DNA of 39,149 nt from Actinomycetota bacterium (GCA_019347855.1 JAHWKO010000008.1:1-39149), one strand, 5' to 3'; counted from the stretch's first letter, positions 25,044 through 33,940 are shown. The notes: generated from the sequence alone by a model not told the origin. Numbers and translations are program-made.

Positions 25044-27179
25044 GTGAGCGAAGGACCCCCCGTCTTGGACAGTCTCGTTCGGCGTTACTGGGCGTTGCGT
25101 CTGCTGATCGCCGCGACCGTCGTCGTGGGCGTGCCGACGATGCTCAGCATCCCGGCGTTCCTCGACGAGGCGCCGATCGAGGCCGGCCAGGCGTCCCCCC
25201 GGACCGTCGTCGCGCCCCAGACCGTGCGGGTGGACGACGACGAGGCGACCGAGCGCGCCCGTCGTCAGGCGCGAGAATCGGTGTCCCCGGTGCTGGACTT
25301 CGATCCGTCCGCCCTCTCCGAGATCGTCTCGGAGGTCCGCGACGACTTCGAGGCGGTCCGCGCGGTCCGTCAACCCACAGCGGGGAGCACCCCCGGCGAC
25401 CCCACCCCCGGCGTCGAGGAGCAGATCGCGGCGTTGCAGGAACAGCTGGGCTTCCTGAGCGAGGAGGGGTTGCGGCTCCTCGTCACGATGGATGACCGCA
25501 CGCTGACACGCGTCCGCGACGAGACGGTCGACATCGCGCAGACCTTCGCGCGGCAGCGGGTCCGCGAGGACCAGGTCGAGCAGTTCCTCGACGACAACCT
25601 GCCCGTCGAGCTGGCGGTCCGGGACTTCTCGGGCGAGGTGGCCGACCAGGTCGTTGCCCCGATCATCCGCAACGCGATGCGGCCCACGGTGATCGTGGAC
25701 GAAGCGGCCACCGAGTCCGCCCGTCAGGAGGCGGCCTCGAACGTGCAACAGGTGCAACGCACCTTCCCCACAGGCACGGCCATCGTCACGGCCGGCGAGG
25801 AGGTGACCGAGGCGCAGCTGACCGCTCTCCAACGCCTGGGACTGGCAGGATCGAACCCGCGGTGGGAGCTCCTCCGTGCCCTGGGGATCGTCCTGGTCGT
25901 GATGGTCGTCGTCGGCGCGTACCTCCGCGCGTACCGCGGGAAGCTGTGGCGCTCCAACCGTCGGCTCCTGCTGCTCGCCGTCCTGGTGTTCGCTTACGCG
26001 ATCGTGCTGGGGGCGTCCGCGATCGCGATCCAGCGCAGCGACGTGTTCCTGTACGGCGTCCCCGCGGGAGCGCTGGCGATGCTGGCGACGATCCTGCTGG
26101 GGCCGCCGATCGGCGTGCTCATGGCGATCCCCGTCACCCTGCTGACCGCCTACATCGCCCCCGACGCTCCTGGGGTGATCGCGTTCGCCGGATCGGCCAG
26201 CCTGCTGTCGGTCCCGTTCGTCACCCGGCTGTCATCGCGCGGTGACCTCCGGCGGGGGACGGTGGTGGCGTCCGTGGGGTACGTGGTGCTCGCAGGGACC
26301 TTCGCCGCCGTCTTCGACGGTGTCGAGGCGGTCCCGCGGGCCCTGCTCGCCGGCGCGGTCCACGGGGTCAGCACGGCGGTCATCGTGCTGGGAGGGCTGC
26401 CGTTCATCGAGACGGCGTTCGGCATCATCACGGCGACCGGCCTCGTCGACCTCGCCGATCGCAACCATCCGCTGCTGCGGGAGCTCGAGCGCAAGGCGCT
26501 CGGGTCGTACAACCACTCGATCATGGTGTCCACGCTCGTCGAGCGTGCTTGCCGCGCGATCGGGGCGGACGCGCTGCTGGGATCGGTGTGCGCGCTGTAC
26601 CACGACATCGGCAAGGTGCAGCGTCCCTACTTCTTCGTGGAGAACCAGTTCGGCATCGCGAACCCGCACGACGAGCTCGATCCCGAGGTGTCGGCGATCA
26701 TCATCCAACGGCACGTCAGCGACGGGGTCGAGATGGGGCGCCGGTTCCACCTGCCTCCCGAGGTCGTCGAGGGCATCGCCACGCACCACGGGACGACGCT
26801 CGTGACCTACTTCTACCTGCAGGCCGTTCGCAGCGCGCGCTCCGGCGACGACATCGAGGAGGGGCACTTCCGGTACAAGGGCCGCAAGCCCTCCACGCGC
26901 GAGACCGCCGTCCTCATGCTGGCGGACTGCTGCGAGGCTGCCGCCCGAGCGGCCGCTCAGCACGACCGCAACCTGACCGACTCGCAGCTCGAGGACATCG
27001 TCGAGGGGCTCTTCGCCGACCGCATCGACGACGGCCAGCTGGACCAGAGCCCCCTGACCTTCAAGGACCTCGCGACCGTCAAGCGGTCGTTCATCGAGAC
27101 CCTCGTGGGCGTGTACCACCCGCGGATCGCCTACCCCGGCAAGGACGGGTCCATACGAGCTGCGAGTAGCCGCTCCTGA
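25044..27179 (+). CDS. pgpH: 7TM-HD family cyclic-di-AMP phosphodiesterase (PgpH-like)
   Basis: This membrane protein is predicted to hydrolyse c-di-AMP. The 711-aa product has one N-terminal membrane helix (residues 13-34), an extracytoplasmic 7TMR-HDED domain to about 275 with the start QASPRTVVAPQTV, and a bundle of membrane helices at about 280-480. The cytoplasmic HD domain begins at LRELERKALGSYNHSIMVSTLVE. The metal-binding HD pair is in ALYHDIGK at about 516, and further histidines lie in QRHVSDG and ATHHGTT. The phrase ADCCEAAAR is also typical. The GTG at 25044 has GGAGA four bases upstream. No cyclase gene is in the window, and activity is inferred from homology. Confidence 0.9.
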   Translation: MSEGPPVLDSLVRRYWALRLLIAATVVVGVPTMLSIPAFLDEAPIEAGQASPRTVVAPQTVRVDDDEATERARRQARESVSPVLDFDPSALSEIVSEVRDDFEAVRAVRQPTAGSTPGDPTPGVEEQIAALQEQLGFLSEEGLRLLVTMDDRTLTRVRDETVDIAQTFARQRVREDQVEQFLDDNLPVELAVRDFSGEVADQVVAPIIRNAMRPTVIVDEAATESARQEAASNVQQVQRTFPTGTAIVTAGEEVTEAQLTALQRLGLAGSNPRWELLRALGIVLVVMVVVGAYLRAYRGKLWRSNRRLLLLAVLVFAYAIVLGASAIAIQRSDVFLYGVPAGALAMLATILLGPPIGVLMAIPVTLLTAYIAPDAPGVIAFAGSASLLSVPFVTRLSSRGDLRRGTVVASVGYVVLAGTFAAVFDGVEAVPRALLAGAVHGVSTAVIVLGGLPFIETAFGIITATGLVDLADRNHPLLRELERKALGSYNHSIMVSTLVERACRAIGADALLGSVCALYHDIGKVQRPYFFVENQFGIANPHDELDPEVSAIIIQRHVSDGVEMGRRFHLPPEVVEGIATHHGTTLVTYFYLQAVRSARSGDDIEEGHFRYKGRKPSTRETAVLMLADCCEAAARAAAQHDRNLTDSQLEDIVEGLFADRIDDGQLDQSPLTFKDLATVKRSFIETLVGVYHPRIAYPGKDGSIRAASSRS

Positions 27180-27249
27180 GCCACCCGAGACTCGTGGATG
27201 ACTAGGGTGATCTCGCCTCGCACGGCGCTGACCGGCGGAAGCTGCGGAG

Positions 27250-29052
27250 ATGGGGGTGGTGGGGCTCATGCGACGAGCGCTGCTGGGCTTCCTGGGCGTC
27301 CTCGTGGCGTCCGTCCTGGTCCCCACGTCGCAGGCCGGCGCCGAGCACGTGACCGTGCCCATCCAGCGGATCGCAGGCGCGGACCGCATCACCACCGCCG
27401 TCGAGGTCGCGCGACTCGTGCACGAGACGGCGACCACCGCGGTGCTCGCCCGAGCCGACACGTTCGCCGACGCCCTGGCCGGGGCGCCACTCGCGGCGCA
27501 GCTCGACGGTCCGCTGCTGCTGACGGCGTCGGACCACGTGCCCAATGTCGTCCGTGCGGAGCTCGATCGGCTCCAGGTCCGGTCCGTCGTGCTGCTCGGC
27601 GGACCCGCAGCGATCGAACCGGCGGTCGAGGAGGACCTCGGTCGCGATCGCGAGATCAGCCGGTTCGAAGGTCGTGATCGGTACGGGACGGCCGCCGCGG
27701 TCTCAGGGGCGTTGGACAGCGCCTCCACCGTGTTCGTCACGACCGGGGCGAACTTCCCCGATGCGCTGAGCGTCGGTCCGCTCGCGTCACGGCGGGGGTC
27801 CCCGATCCTGCTCACCGAGCAGGGGACCCTCCCGGCGGTCACCCGACGGGCGATCGAGCGCGTCGGACCGCAGGAGATCATCGTGGTCGGCGGGCCCCAC
27901 GCCGTCTCCGAGCACGTCATGAGCGAGCTGGAGGCGACCGGTGCGAGCGTCCACCGGATCGCCGGGCCGACCCGGTTCGACACGGCTGCGGCGCTCTACG
28001 ACGCATCCGTCGCCGCGGGCATGGACCGGTCGTCGGTGTGGCTGGCGACCGCCCACGACCACCCGGACGCGCTCGCGGCAGGACCGGCGATCGCTCGCCT
28101 CGGGCAGACGCTCCTCCTGGTCGACGGTCGTGACCTGGGTGAGGCGCGTGTGGTGGTGGACCGGTTACAGGCACTGGGCCAGGACCTGAGGCACGTCCGG
28201 ATCCTGGGCGGGCCCGATGCGGTCACCGGAGACGCGCCGAGGCAGCTCGACGTGGTCCTCCACGACAACCTGCTCCCCCGTGGGGGGACGCAGGTGTTCG
28301 CCCGGCAGCGCCTCGTGGGCTTCTACGGCAACGCCGACAGCACGGCGATGGGGGTGCTCGGCGAGACCGATCCCGACGAGGCGGCCCGGCGGCTCAGCGC
28401 CCAAGCTGCCCCGTACGGAACCGACGGGACCCGGGTCCTGCCCAGCTTCGAGCTCATCGTGCAGGTCGCGACGAAGGGGCCGGGGCCGGACGGCGACTAC
28501 AGCGCACCTGGCGATCTCGAGGACATCGAGCGCTACCTCCAGGCGGCGCGACGACACGGCCTCTACCTCTTCCTCGACATCCAGCCCGGTCGGTCGGACT
28601 TCCCCTCGCAGGTACGCCGGTACGAGCGCTTCCTCCGCGAGCCGGATGTGGGACTCGCCCTCGATCCGGAGTGGCGGATGGGACCCAACGAGGTCCCGGG
28701 CGAGACGATCGGTTCGGTCCACGCGGACGAGGTCAACGAGGTCGGCCGCTGGTTGGCCGCGATCGTGCGTGAGGAGCGTCTGCCGCAGAAGCTGTTCGTG
28801 ATCCACCAGTTCCGCGCGGACATGATCGAGGAACGACACCGGATAGAGCATCCCCCCGAGCTGGCGCTGACGTTCCACATCGACGGCTTCGGGACGCAGC
28901 GTGCCAAGCTCGGGACCTACGGGCGGCTCGCGATCACCGACGGCAGCGCCCATAACGGCTTCAAGCTGTTCTACGACGAGGACACCGACCTGTTCGAACC
29001 GTCCGAGGTGCTGCGCATCCGTCCGATCGCGGAGCTCATCACCTACCAGTGA
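27250..29052 (+). CDS. Secreted protein with three CWB2 repeats and an unassigned C-terminal domain
   Basis: The 600-aa product has a signal peptide (MRRALLGFLGVLVASVLV, then PTSQAGA). Three cell-wall-binding type 2 repeats begin at about residues 37, 135 and 233, each with R-x-x-G-x-x-R and a DAL motif, so the protein should sit on the cell wall. Residues about 340-600 form a separate domain with VGFYGNADSTAMGVLGE, LYLFLDIQPGRSDF, LALDPEWRM and LTFHIDGFG. The alternating strands and helices suggest a TIM-barrel-like hydrolase; I cannot name a family. ATG at 27268 is an alternative start. The 3' end overlaps the convergent E1 gene by 14 bp. Confidence 0.86.
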   Translation: MGVVGLMRRALLGFLGVLVASVLVPTSQAGAEHVTVPIQRIAGADRITTAVEVARLVHETATTAVLARADTFADALAGAPLAAQLDGPLLLTASDHVPNVVRAELDRLQVRSVVLLGGPAAIEPAVEEDLGRDREISRFEGRDRYGTAAAVSGALDSASTVFVTTGANFPDALSVGPLASRRGSPILLTEQGTLPAVTRRAIERVGPQEIIVVGGPHAVSEHVMSELEATGASVHRIAGPTRFDTAAALYDASVAAGMDRSSVWLATAHDHPDALAAGPAIARLGQTLLLVDGRDLGEARVVVDRLQALGQDLRHVRILGGPDAVTGDAPRQLDVVLHDNLLPRGGTQVFARQRLVGFYGNADSTAMGVLGETDPDEAARRLSAQAAPYGTDGTRVLPSFELIVQVATKGPGPDGDYSAPGDLEDIERYLQAARRHGLYLFLDIQPGRSDFPSQVRRYERFLREPDVGLALDPEWRMGPNEVPGETIGSVHADEVNEVGRWLAAIVREERLPQKLFVIHQFRADMIEERHRIEHPPELALTFHIDGFGTQRAKLGTYGRLAITDGSAHNGFKLFYDEDTDLFEPSEVLRIRPIAELITYQ

Positions 29053-31282
29053 CGGCCTGCTCGTGGAGCCGCACGGCACCGGAGACGATGTCGTCCTCCC
29101 CCAGGAGCACCGCGTCCGCTGCGGACCCGAGGGGGACGTACGAGTCCGCCGACCGGACCGAACCGAGCGGACCGCGGTAGCCGCCCTCGGCCAGTGCCGC
29201 GATGACGGCGTCGGCGATCCCTCCACCGGTCGTCCGGCACTCATCCGCGACGAGCACGGCCCCGCAGTCGTCCGCCTGGGAGCGAACCGCCTCGGTCGGC
29301 AACGGGTTGAGCCAGCGAACGTCGAGCACACGCGCATGGATCGCGTGGTCCTGCCGCAGCCGCCGGGCCGCACGCAGCGACATCCGTACCCCGTTGGCGT
29401 AGGTGACCAGCAGGACGTCCTGCCCGTCCCCGTGCATCCCCACCTCGCCGGGGAGCAGGATCTCGTCCATCGGCGGGTACGTGGTCAGCCACCCGCCATC
29501 ACCTTCGTCGTGGAGATCGCGTTCGTGGTAGAGCGCGATCGGCTCGAGGAACGCCACGACCCGGCCGTTCGCGTGTGCGCAGGCCAGCGCCCCGCGCAGC
29601 ATCCGTGCGGCGTCGTCCCCGCGGCTCGGGGTGGCGATCAGGAGCCCGGGGATGTCGCGGAGGGCGCCGATCGAGTCGTCGTTGTGGAAGTGCCCGCCGA
29701 AGCCCTTCTGGTAGGCGAAGCTCGCGAGACGGACGACCATCGGGTTGGTGAAGCTGCCGGCCGAGAAGAAGGAGAGCGACGCGGCCTCCCCACGGATCTG
29801 GTCCAGTGCGTTGTGCACGTAGGCGAGGTACTGGATCTCCGGGACGGGCAGCATGCCGACGAGGCCGGCCCCCTGCGCGACCCCGAGGATCGTGGTCTCG
29901 TCGAGCAGCGTGTCGAACACCCGGCCCACCCCGAACCGCTCCTGGAGCCGGCCGGTGACGTAGTAGACGCCGCCCTTGCGGCCGACGTCCTCCCCGAAGA
30001 CGAGCATCTCGCGCCGGCGCAGGAGTTCGTCGGTCAGGGCCGCGTTCAGGTGTGCGGCCATGGTCCGGTCGGTGGGGGCGGTGGCGTCCTCCGGGAGCTT
30101 CCCGGCGAACACCGCCCGGCGGCGCTCAGCGTCGACCGGCGCGGCGGCGTCACGGCGGGTCGTCCTCTCGTCGTACGGCGCGAGCGGGGCGACGACCTGA
30201 TCCCGGCTGGAGAGCTTGGGCGCGCCCTCTACCTCCTCCGCTGCGTCCTCCACCTCCCTGTCGACCGCAGCGAGGAGGTCCTCCAGCTGCGCCCGTGCGG
30301 CGGCGCCCGTCGCCAGCAGTGTTCGAGCGTTGCGAGCGAGCGGGTCGCGCGACTCCGAGCGCTCGATGTCCTCGATGTCGCGGTACCCGTGTTCGACGTC
30401 GCTGCCCGCGTGCCCCCAGAGCCGCACGACGTCGAGGTGGAGGAAGACGGGGGTCCGCGAGGTCCGGCAGGTCCCTATCGCCTCCTGCACGACCTCCCAG
30501 ATCTCCGGCAGGTCCCCCGTGGCGTGCAGGTACCGGAGGTGTGACATGCCCCCGAAGGTCGAGCGGATCCAGCGCCTCGGTGTGTCGACCGAGATGCCCC
30601 ACCCGTTGTCCTCGCAGACGAACAGGATCGGCGTGGGGCTACCCCGCCGGTTGGCGTAGCGGGCAGCGTTGATGCCCGCCAGTGCCGTGGCGTGGTTGGC
30701 GGAGGCATCACCGAACGAGCAGCACACGATGCTGTCCTCCGGGAGCTCCACCTCCACGCCGATCCGGGATGCCCGCTCGATGGCGAAGGCCGTGCCGACC
30801 GCCTTCGGCAGGTGCGAGGCGATCGTCGACGTCTGGGGGGGCACCCACAGTCGTCGGCTGCCCCAGACCTTGTGACGACCCTCAGCGATGGGATCGTCGG
30901 CGGACGCGGCGATCGAGCGGAGCGTGTCGAGGACGGGATCCACCGCGGCGTCCTGGCGGGACCGGGCCATCATGAAGCCCCCCGACCGGTAGTGCAGGAA
31001 CGCGGGATCGGTGGTGCGCAGCGACGCGCCGAGGACGGCGTTGTCCTCGTGACCTGCGCTCGCGATCGTGTAGTACCCGGTCCCCCGGGCTTTCAGCTGC
31101 CGCGCCGCCACGTCGATCGCTCGTGACCGGAGCTGGTCGTGGAAGAGCGCGACGGCAGCACCAGCCGTGAGGGTGCTCCCCTCCCTGAGCGGCTCGTCGG
31201 CGTCGAGGGCGCGGGCGCTCTCCGGTCCCTCGCGGAGGGCCCGCTCCAGGTTCTCTCGGACGACCTCGACCCGGCTGCGCAT
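29039..31282 (-). CDS. Fused alpha/beta 2-oxoacid dehydrogenase E1 component
   Basis: This thiamine-diphosphate enzyme resembles the E1 of branched-chain 2-oxoacid dehydrogenases, with the normally separate subunits in one 747-aa chain. Residues about 40-340 are the alpha part, with the ThDP/Mg motif GDASAN at 191 running to EDNGWGIS at 224-231. A linker rich in Glu/Ala follows. Residues about 405-740 are the transketolase-like beta part, with LVFGEDVGRKGGVYYVTGRL, PEIQYLAYVHNALDQIRGEAA and VRWLNPLPTE. Fused forms are known in several phyla. No E2 or E3 gene is nearby, so the partner complex lies elsewhere. It is divergent from an M15 lipoprotein gene across 40 bp. Confidence 0.9.
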   Translation of the reverse strand: MRSRVEVVRENLERALREGPESARALDADEPLREGSTLTAGAAVALFHDQLRSRAIDVAARQLKARGTGYYTIASAGHEDNAVLGASLRTTDPAFLHYRSGGFMMARSRQDAAVDPVLDTLRSIAASADDPIAEGRHKVWGSRRLWVPPQTSTIASHLPKAVGTAFAIERASRIGVEVELPEDSIVCCSFGDASANHATALAGINAARYANRRGSPTPILFVCEDNGWGISVDTPRRWIRSTFGGMSHLRYLHATGDLPEIWEVVQEAIGTCRTSRTPVFLHLDVVRLWGHAGSDVEHGYRDIEDIERSESRDPLARNARTLLATGAAARAQLEDLLAAVDREVEDAAEEVEGAPKLSSRDQVVAPLAPYDERTTRRDAAAPVDAERRRAVFAGKLPEDATAPTDRTMAAHLNAALTDELLRRREMLVFGEDVGRKGGVYYVTGRLQERFGVGRVFDTLLDETTILGVAQGAGLVGMLPVPEIQYLAYVHNALDQIRGEAASLSFFSAGSFTNPMVVRLASFAYQKGFGGHFHNDDSIGALRDIPGLLIATPSRGDDAARMLRGALACAHANGRVVAFLEPIALYHERDLHDEGDGGWLTTYPPMDEILLPGEVGMHGDGQDVLLVTYANGVRMSLRAARRLRQDHAIHARVLDVRWLNPLPTEAVRSQADDCGAVLVADECRTTGGGIADAVIAALAEGGYRGPLGSVRSADSYVPLGSAADAVLLGEDDIVSGAVRLHEQAVTGR

Positions 31283-31322
31283 CAGCCGCCGAGGCTACAG
31301 ACCGCCGGGTACCGTCGCGGCG

Positions 31323-32192
31323 ATGACCTCCCGCGTCCTCGGCGCGCTCCTCGCGCTCCTCTCGATCACCTCCTGCGCCTCCCCGACGCTGGAGACCGCC
31401 ACGCCGTCGTCGGTCACCCCGAGCGCCCCGCGCGCCGCCCCGCGAACACCGGAGGTCGCCTCCCCCCCGGATCGGACCGCAGATCCGAACGTGCGCCCCG
31501 GGTGGCTCGGCCAGCGGGTCCTGCCGCTACGTCCCGATGGCTTCGGGATGACCCTGCCGACCCCGGAGGAGCTGCGCGACCGACGCCTGCCTCCCCCACC
31601 GGACGACCTGCCTGAGCTGGACGGTCCGGGGTTCTCCTCCCGCATCGGGGAGGTCCCGGACGAGGTGTTGGAACGCTCGACCTGGCAGCCAGCCTGTCCG
31701 GTCACCGCCGACGCCCTCTCGTACGTGCTCGTGCGGTTCTGGGGGTTCGACGGGGAACCACACACCGGCGAGCTACTGGTGAACCGATCGGCGGCCCAGG
31801 ACCTGGTGACGGTCTTCCGCCGGCTGTTCGAGGTCCGTCTCCCGATCGAGGAGATGCGCGTCGTCCGCGCGGATGAGCTCGACGCCGAGCCCACCGGCGA
31901 CGGCAACAACACCACCGCGTTCGTGTGCCGACCCACCCGCGGGTCGTCACGGTGGTCCCAGCACGCCTACGGCCTCGCGATCGACGTCAACCCGTTCCAC
32001 AACCCCTACCAGCGGGGCGACCTCGTCCTCCCCGAGCTCGCCTCCGCGTACACGGATCGATCGTGGCAGCGACCGGGGATGATCCTGCCCGGCGACGAGG
32101 TGACCCGAGCGTTCGCCGATATCGGCTGGGGTTGGGGTGGGGACTGGCGATCGCCGGTGGATCCGATGCACTTCTCCAGCGACGGGACCTGA
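31323..32192 (+). CDS. M15-family peptidase lipoprotein
   Basis: This is a predicted lipid-anchored cell-wall peptidase. The 289-aa product starts MTSRVLGALLALLSITSCAS, in which ITSC is a lipobox, making Cys18 the likely lipidated residue. A Pro/Thr/Ala-rich spacer follows. The C-terminal M15 domain has WSQHAYGLAIDVNPF at about 210-224 (His and Asp ligands) and GWGWGGDW with PMHF at about 267-283 (final His). It resembles the window's other M15 gene but differs in anchoring and N-terminal region. It ends one base before the convergent yebC stop. Confidence 0.88.
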   Translation: MTSRVLGALLALLSITSCASPTLETATPSSVTPSAPRAAPRTPEVASPPDRTADPNVRPGWLGQRVLPLRPDGFGMTLPTPEELRDRRLPPPPDDLPELDGPGFSSRIGEVPDEVLERSTWQPACPVTADALSYVLVRFWGFDGEPHTGELLVNRSAAQDLVTVFRRLFEVRLPIEEMRVVRADELDAEPTGDGNNTTAFVCRPTRGSSRWSQHAYGLAIDVNPFHNPYQRGDLVLPELASAYTDRSWQRPGMILPGDEVTRAFADIGWGWGGDWRSPVDPMHFSSDGT

Positions 32193-32193
32193 C

Positions 32194-32952
32194 CTACGCG
32201 GCAGGTACCTCGTCTTCGGACAGCGCGGCGTTGTGGTGCACCTGTTGGACGTCGTCGAGGTCCTCGAGGGCTCCGACGATCCGACCGAGGCGATCCCGAG
32301 CATCGTCGTCGACCGGGACCCGCGTGCCAGCCACCTGGGGACTGTCCGCGTCCACGATGTCGAGCTCCGCGTCTTCCAGAGCTGCACGCAGCGCCGTCCG
32401 GTTCGAGGGGTCGCACCACGCGACGCGGACCTCGCCGTGGTCCTCGTGGTCGATCGTCGCGAGGTCTGTGAGGCCGTGCTCCAGTCCTGCCTCCAGCAGT
32501 CTCGCTTCCGACACGTCGGGGTCGACCAGGATGTGGCCACGCCGCTCGAACAGGTACGTCACCGAGCCGGCATCGGCGAGGGATCCGTCGTGATCGTCGA
32601 GGACCGAGCGGACATCCGCGGCGGTCCGGTTGCGGTTGTCCGTCAGGCACTCGATCAGCAGCGCGATGCCGCCGGGGCTGTAGCCCTCGTAGCTGACGGG
32701 TTCCCACGCGGCCCCGTCGTCGAGCACCCCGGCTCCACGATCGACCGCCCGCTCGATCGTGTCCTTCGGGACATCGTTGTCCTTCGCGCGCTGGATCGCG
32801 TCCGCCAGTGTCGGGTTCGCCTCCGGATCGGGGTCGCCTTCCCGAGCCGCTGCCTCGATCGCCCGGATCAGCTTCGCGAACAGCTTGCTGCGACGCTTGT
32901 CCTGCTTCTGCTTGCGGTGCTTGATGTTGGACCACTTCGAGTGGCCAGCCAC
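32194..32952 (-). CDS. yebC: YebC/PmpR family (TACO1-like) protein
   Basis: This family was described as DNA-binding regulators and, more recently, as factors that relieve ribosome stalling at proline stretches. The 252-aa product begins with the diagnostic MAGHSKWSNIKHRKQKQDKRR-type segment and contains ARE.. DPEANPTLADAIQRAKDNDVPKDTIERA and the acidic second domain with YEGYSPGGIALLIECLTDNRNRT. The GTG at 32952 has GGGAGG eight bases upstream and begins exactly at the conserved N-terminus. The 139-bp region upstream contains two notable inverted repeats, listed separately. The gene is convergent with the M15 lipoprotein gene. Confidence 0.95.
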   Translation of the reverse strand: MAGHSKWSNIKHRKQKQDKRRSKLFAKLIRAIEAAAREGDPDPEANPTLADAIQRAKDNDVPKDTIERAVDRGAGVLDDGAAWEPVSYEGYSPGGIALLIECLTDNRNRTAADVRSVLDDHDGSLADAGSVTYLFERRGHILVDPDVSEARLLEAGLEHGLTDLATIDHEDHGEVRVAWCDPSNRTALRAALEDAELDIVDADSPQVAGTRVPVDDDARDRLGRIVGALEDLDDVQQVHHNAALSEDEVPAA

Positions 32953-32971
32953 CGTCGCATCCTCCCTGCGT

Positions 32972-32987
32972 GGCGAACGTGTTCGCC
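32972..32987. promoter_or_regulatory. 16-bp dyad upstream of yebC
   Basis: GGCGAAC and GTTCGCC form perfect seven-base arms around a two-base spacer, 20 bases upstream of the yebC start. The arms resemble half-sites of helix-turn-helix operators. The spacer is two bases, not the four of an actinobacterial LexA box, so it is not assigned to a regulator. Confidence 0.4.
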
Positions 32988-33000
32988 CTCCACCATGCCG

Positions 33001-33036
33001 GAACGGACGCCCGCTCGCATACGCGGACGTCCGTTC
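33001..33036. repeat. Inverted repeat GAACGGACG / CGTCCGTTC upstream of yebC
   Basis: Perfect nine-base arms at 33001-33009 and 33028-33036 are separated by 18 bases. The same nonamer pair recurs at 33883-33933, upstream of the DUF2188 gene. Function unknown; a shared operator is the simplest reading. Confidence 0.45.
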
Positions 33037-33061
33037 GCGGTTCGTCGTCCCGTCCGCGGGA

Positions 33062-33083
33062 CCTGGAAGGGCCCGCTTCCGGG
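33062..33083 (-). terminator. Candidate stem-loop terminator after the DUF2188 gene
   Basis: An eight-base stem (one G-T wobble) with a six-base loop lies nine bases beyond the stop of the DUF2188 gene on the minus strand. There is no T-tract, so intrinsic termination is uncertain. A perfect 14-base palindrome, GTCAGGATCCTGAC at 33091-33104, overlaps the stop codon itself. Confidence 0.35.
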
Positions 33084-33091
33084 GGTGATCG

Positions 33092-33808
33092 TCAGGATCC
33101 TGACGGGTCCTTGGCGGCACCAGCAGCGGTCTCGGCGGTCTTCCGGACCGATGTCGCTGCGGCCTTCGTCTGCGAGGAGGCCGTCTTCGCCTGCTGCTTG
33201 CCGGCGTTGGCCGCGCTCGAGGTGGCCTCGGTGGCCGTCTTCCGGATCGAGGTGATCGCCGCCTTCACCTGGGAGCGAGCCGTCTTCGCTTGGTCGAGGA
33301 CCCGCTGGATCCGCTCGTCGGACAGGATGTCGTCCGCGACGGTCCGGCCCTCGGTCGCCTTCTCGTCCAGGCGCTCCTCCAGCGTCTCACGCAGGTCGCG
33401 CAGACGGTCCTGGAGCTCCTCCCTGCGGGTCCGCAGGTCGCGCAGCTCCTGGCCCCGCTCCTGCGCGCGGGACGGCAGCGTGCGGGCGAGCTTCACCGCC
33501 TCGCCGGCCAGCTGGAGCGCGTCGTTGGCGAGCGCCGCCAGGGCGTAGCCAGCGTCGGCGGAACGGCGGCCTGGCGTGTCCTCCTTGGCCGCCTGTTCGA
33601 CGTCTCCGTACGTGAACTCGTCCTGGACGGTGCCGTCCTGCTTCAGGACGATGACCTTCGCCGGTTCCTGGTTCTGCGCGATCTCACGGGCGCGCTTCAC
33701 GGCGTCGGCCTTGCGGCTCTCGACGGCGCTCGGGCGCTTGTTCCCCGCGGATTCGACCGCCCAGCCGTCATCGTGTGGTTTCACCTTGTAGGTCGTGAGC
33801 TGTGCCAT
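33092..33808 (-). CDS. DUF2188 domain protein with coiled coil and Ala/Lys/Thr-rich tail
   Basis: The 238-aa product begins with a DUF2188-like domain (residues 5-68), recognised by VKPHDDGWAVE, a run of Lys/Arg/Ala helix ending ARE-IAQ, and VIVLKQDGTVQDEFTYGD. Residues 85-112 are hydrophobic-amphipathic. Residues about 113-150 are a strongly charged coiled coil (Arg/Glu/Leu). From about 172 the chain is low-complexity, rich in Ala, Lys, Thr and Ser, with the near-repeats ITSIRKTATEA and ATSVRKTAETA, similar in composition to histone-H1-like tails or phasins. GGGAGG lies six bases before the ATG. Function unknown; nucleoid or granule binding is speculation. It neighbours the gas vesicle operon but is separated from it. 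Confidence 0.82.
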   Translation of the reverse strand: MAQLTTYKVKPHDDGWAVESAGNKRPSAVESRKADAVKRAREIAQNQEPAKVIVLKQDGTVQDEFTYGDVEQAAKEDTPGRRSADAGYALAALANDALQLAGEAVKLARTLPSRAQERGQELRDLRTRREELQDRLRDLRETLEERLDEKATEGRTVADDILSDERIQRVLDQAKTARSQVKAAITSIRKTATEATSSAANAGKQQAKTASSQTKAAATSVRKTAETAAGAAKDPSGS

Positions 33809-33882
33809 GTCGTTCCTCCCTCGTGGGTGGTCTCCACCCCCGTGTCTGGCTCCGACGGTAGGCGACGTCGGGGACCGCCCTA

Positions 33883-33933
33883 CGTCCGTTCGTTGGCCCC
33901 GGTCTCGACCGGTGACCCCCGTTCGAACGGACG
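33883..33933. repeat. CGTCCGTTC / GAACGGACG inverted repeat upstream of the DUF2188 gene
   Basis: Nine-base arms at 33883-33891 and 33925-33933 are perfect inverted copies of each other and identical to the arms before yebC. The right arm lies inside the palindrome CCGTTCGAACGG (33919-33930). They are 75-125 bases upstream of the DUF2188 ATG, a promoter-proximal position. Confidence 0.45.
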
Positions 33934-33940
33934 GGTCGCT

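Noticed and set aside
13076..29052. CWB2 repeats as evidence of recent duplication between the two genes
   Set aside because: The repeats in the two proteins share only family motifs, not long identical stretches, so they are ancient relatives rather than recent copies.
32972..32987. LexA/SOS box upstream of yebC
   Set aside because: Actinobacterial LexA sites have GAAC and GTTC separated by four bases; here the spacer is two, so only a generic dyad is claimed.
33091..33104. GTCAGGATCCTGAC palindrome as an operator
   Set aside because: It lies in the last codons and stop of the DUF2188 gene, so coding constraint and chance are adequate explanations.
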